From Rathayibacter sp. VKM Ac-2857 (lineage in GTDB: Bacteria; Actinomycetota; Actinomycetes; Actinomycetales; Microbacteriaceae), in assembly GCF_013205025.1 (NCBI RefSeq), contig NZ_JABMLE010000004.1, positions 556,946-620,945 of the forward strand: a stretch of DNA of 64,000 bases. Reading direction: 5' to 3'. Every line of letters starts with the position of its first letter. Positions within the stretch are counted from its first letter, which is position 1. The notes beneath the pieces are model-generated. The model did no database searches. It was given only the letters and a program-made list of their open reading frames with translations, and was not told the origin of the DNA. Of this stretch, positions 61,555 to 64,000 are shown one piece after another. The translations under genes were made by a program, and so were the position numbers.

Positions 61555-62735
61555 CGGTGGCCTTTCGCCGAGAGGAGGAGCGGTGCAGTGCTGTCGAGGC
61601 GGCGCGCAGTGCTGTCGAGGCGTTCCGCGAGGGTGGTCTCGGCGAAGCCGAGGCCGGTGGTCATGCCGATGCCGGTGGTCACCGTGCGCACCAGGACGCC
61701 CGGCGCGGGCTCGGCGGCAAGGAACTCCTCGCGCCCGCTGGCGTAGACGCCCTGCCAGCGCTCGAGCACCCGGGGGGCGCTGCCGAAGAGGCGGGCCGTC
61801 TCCTCGAGCAGGAGCTCGGCGGTCGCCTCGGACTGGAACGGCTCCGGAGTCACGGCGCGGTGGTGCGAGTCGCCGACGACGACGCTCCCGTCCGGCAGCT
61901 GCGTGTACATCTGGTTGAGGTCGATCGCCGCGAGGTCCGGACGGTCGCGGTGCAGGCGCGCTCGCACCGCGCCCGCCTCGGGGAGGCCGGCGAACCCGCT
62001 GTAGCGGATCAGCGACCAGCCCGTCAGCAGGGGCGCACGGAGCGGGGCGCGCAGTGCGAGGTCGACGCGCAGCATGTCGAGCGAGCAGCGGACGACGTCG
62101 TGCGCCTCCGCGAGCTCCGGGAAGAGCTGGTCGAGGTCGTGATTGACCGCGACGACGATCGTCTCGGCCCGGATCGTGCCGCGGCTGGTGTCGACGACGC
62201 CCTCGCCGACGCGGCCGACGGCGGTGCCCATCCGGAACTCGACGCCGAGCGCGGCGAGGTGGCGGACGATCGCGCCGGCAGCGGTGCGCGGATCCGCCTG
62301 GAGGTCGAACGGGAGCACTGCTCCCCCGACCACGCCCGCGGGAGCGACGGGGACGGCGGCCCTGAGGCCGGCCGCGTCGAGGAGCTCGATCTCCGGTCCG
62401 TCGCCGAAGCCGGCCGGCGGGCGCGCCGCCGCCGCCTCGAGCAGGGCGAGCTCGTCCGAGTGGCGAGCGACGATGTGCGTGCCGTGCCGGCCGAGCCGGA
62501 AGCCGGCGTCGCGGGCGAGCCGCAGCCACGCCTCGCGGGCGGCGATCCCGTAGCGCAGCGCCTCGCCGGACTGCGGAGTGAAGCAGAGGTGGCCGAAGTT
62601 GCGCACGGTCGCTCCCGTCGGCGCCGCGGTGCGGTCTAGCACGACGACCCGCAGGCCCCGCTGGACGGCCGCGTACGCCGCGCCGAGGCCGACGATCCCG
62701 GAGCCGACGACGGCGACGTCGAAGCGGTCGCTCAT
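61551..62735 (-). CDS. FAD-dependent amine oxidase-like oxidoreductase (TIGR03364 type)
   Basis: A 394-residue DAO-fold flavoprotein with the dinucleotide loop VVGSGIVGLGAAYAAVQRGLRVVVLD, ATVRNFGHLCFTPQSGEALRY near the flavin, and the C-terminal GIGMTTGLGFAE. This subgroup is found in 2-aminoethylphosphonate gene clusters, where relatives are thought to oxidise N-methylated or related aminophosphonates. Its stop overlaps the HAD gene start and its start overlaps the permease stop. The tail RLDSTARRLDSTAPLLL contains a short duplication. Confidence 0.86.
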   Translation of the reverse strand: MSDRFDVAVVGSGIVGLGAAYAAVQRGLRVVVLDRTAAPTGATVRNFGHLCFTPQSGEALRYGIAAREAWLRLARDAGFRLGRHGTHIVARHSDELALLEAAAARPPAGFGDGPEIELLDAAGLRAAVPVAPAGVVGGAVLPFDLQADPRTAAGAIVRHLAALGVEFRMGTAVGRVGEGVVDTSRGTIRAETIVVAVNHDLDQLFPELAEAHDVVRCSLDMLRVDLALRAPLRAPLLTGWSLIRYSGFAGLPEAGAVRARLHRDRPDLAAIDLNQMYTQLPDGSVVVGDSHHRAVTPEPFQSEATAELLLEETARLFGSAPRVLERWQGVYASGREEFLAAEPAPGVLVRTVTTGIGMTTGLGFAETTLAERLDSTARRLDSTAPLLLSAKGHR

Positions 62736-64000
62736 CGGAGTACCCTCCGCAGCCACATCGCGAGGCCCTCGACGAGCAGCACGGTCACCAGGATCATCAG
62801 GACGATCGCGGTCACGGTCGCGTAGTTCGATCCCTGGGCGGCGTTGAGGAGGTAGTAGCCGATCCCGCCGCCGCCGACGATCCCCAGCAGGGTCGCCGCG
62901 CGGATGTTGGTGTCGAGCAGGTAGAAGGTGTGGCCGAGCATCGCGCGTGCTCCCTGGGGGACGGTGGCTCCGGCGTAGACCTGGAGCCGGGTGGCACCGG
63001 TCGCGACGAGGGCGCGCTCCGGCCCGGAGTCGACCTCCTCCAGCGAGTCGGCGATGAGCTTGCCGAGCAGCCCGACGCCGCCGACGGCCAGGGCGATGGT
63101 GCCCGCCTGGGTGCCGAGGCCCGAGATGACGATCAGCACGATGGCGAGGATCAGCTCCGGGACGCCTCGGACCGCGACCAGCAGCAGCCGGAAGCCGCTG
63201 CGCGCGGCGCGGGTCGGCGCCACGTTTCGGGCGGCGAGCGAGCCGATCACGACCGAGACGACGACGGTGAGCAGTGCCGCGGCGAGGGCGATCGCGACGG
63301 TCTCGCGCATCGCCTCGACCATGGTGCCGGCGTCGTAGCTGCCGAAGGACGGCGGCCAGAACTGCGCGGCGACCGCGGGGATCCGCGCCCAGAAGGTGAG
63401 CGCGTCGCTCCAGGTGATGTCGCTGACGACGACGCCCGCCGTGATCGCGAGCACGGCGATCGCTCCGGCCGCGGTGTTCCGGGCGCGGGCGAGCGTCCAT
63501 GGCCGGTGCAGTGCGGCCTCGGGAGTGCTGCGCGCGAGCGCCGCTCGACGGTCGGCCGACTGCGGCGCCGCGGGGCGGAGCCGGCGCACCAGGGCGTCGA
63601 TCGGACTCGACCCGGTGGCGGTGCGCCCGAGCATCGCGGTGCGCACCGAGCTCGAGACGATCTCCATCGCCACGCAGAGCGCGAAGATCACCAGGGCGAT
63701 GCCGATCCCGCGCCCATACTGCAGCGACTTGAAGGCGTAGGACATCTCCAGGCCCAGGCCCGCGACGCCGACGTAGCCGAGGATCACCGAACCGCGCAGG
63801 TTGATGTCGTTGCGGTGCAGCACGGTCGCGACCCAGGAGGGCAGCACCTGCGGCAGCACGCCCGCGGTGAACTCCTGCAGCCGCGAGCCGCCGGCCGCGC
63901 GGATCGCCAGGCGCGGGCCCTCGTCGATCTGCTCGATCGCATCCGCGAAGAGCTTCGAGATCATGCCGACCGAGTGCAGTCCGATCGCGAGGATGCCGGG
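62732..64000 (-). CDS. phnE: Phosphonate ABC transporter permease, two PhnE domains fused (partial)
   Basis: The 5' end lies beyond the right edge; the frame is open to base 64000, where it reads PGILAIGLHSVGMISKLFADAIE, inside a PhnE domain. That first domain ends about 63650 (GYVGVAGLGLEMSYAFKSLQYGRG). A linker leads into a complete second PhnE domain (from about 63520) with SLEEVDSGPERALVATGATRLQVYAGATVPQG and GIVGGGGIGYYLLNAAQGSNYATVTAIVL. PhnE is often a separate polypeptide; here two copies are joined, giving a built-in dimer. ATPase (PhnC) and binding protein (PhnD) genes are expected just outside the window. Confidence 0.88.
   Translation of the reverse strand, partial: PGILAIGLHSVGMISKLFADAIEQIDEGPRLAIRAAGGSRLQEFTAGVLPQVLPSWVATVLHRNDINLRGSVILGYVGVAGLGLEMSYAFKSLQYGRGIGIALVIFALCVAMEIVSSSVRTAMLGRTATGSSPIDALVRRLRPAAPQSADRRAALARSTPEAALHRPWTLARARNTAAGAIAVLAITAGVVVSDITWSDALTFWARIPAVAAQFWPPSFGSYDAGTMVEAMRETVAIALAAALLTVVVSVVIGSLAARNVAPTRAARSGFRLLLVAVRGVPELILAIVLIVISGLGTQAGTIALAVGGVGLLGKLIADSLEEVDSGPERALVATGATRLQVYAGATVPQGARAMLGHTFYLLDTNIRAATLLGIVGGGGIGYYLLNAAQGSNYATVTAIVLMILVTVLLVEGLAMWLRRVLR

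Overview
The window is about 70% or more GC, with tightly packed genes, many 4-bp ATGA/GTGA start-stop overlaps, twin-permease sugar importers, DUF222-HNH proteins, LAxTG-type wall anchors and many short palindromic repeats. This points to a high-GC Gram-positive of the Microbacteriaceae (Rathayibacter/Curtobacterium-like; the genus is inference). No rRNA, tRNA, CRISPR array, transposase or prophage was recognised. All functions are read from motifs and family resemblance, without database searches.

Layout. 1-5.9 kb: the end of an oligosaccharide ABC importer (permease, lipoprotein binding protein) with a GH2 beta-galactosidase. 6-14.7 kb: a DUF222-HNH protein, a coupled pair of short-chain dehydrogenases, a divergent HxlR/RidA pair, an ECF sigma factor with a membrane partner whose outer domain is a paralog of a nearby lipoprotein, and a DUF6518 membrane protein coupled to a class A beta-lactamase lipoprotein. 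15.1-27.3 kb: a surface locus of three secreted beta-helix/Ig proteins and three LAxTG-anchored paralogs. Each family has its own conserved 5' leader, and the LAxTG genes look like tandem terminator-leader-gene cassettes partly homogenised by gene conversion. 27.4-28.9 kb: a RES/Xre-type toxin-antitoxin pair with an unusually long antitoxin.

28.9-37.7 kb: a ribose-type (CUT2) ABC importer divergent from a DszA/SnaA-type flavin monooxygenase and two DszC/SfnB-type flavoproteins, suggesting scavenging of an organosulfur compound or similar. 37.7-47.7 kb: an ABC exporter divergent from a GH43-like enzyme, then a MalEFG-type importer with a YesL-like protein and a GH42 beta-galactosidase. LacI-type operators precede both sugar blocks. 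47.8-56.3 kb: regulators (LysR, AraC, TetR) beside oxidoreductases, a VOC protein, and several hypothetical, lipoprotein and SRPBCC genes. 56.9-59.6 kb: a second DUF222-HNH gene with a 3' frameshift, and a PadR/membrane-protein pair. 59.7-64 kb: a phosphonate-type operon, transcribed leftward (fused PhnE permease, FAD oxidoreductase, phosphonatase-like HAD, zinc alcohol dehydrogenase), running off the right edge.

The most unusual features are two. The first is a family of about 40-bp palindromic units scattered through at least ten intergenic regions, whose hairpin stems change sequence but keep pairing around an invariant GCA/TGC loop. The second is the six-gene surface locus with its shared leaders and its 482-bp identical block.
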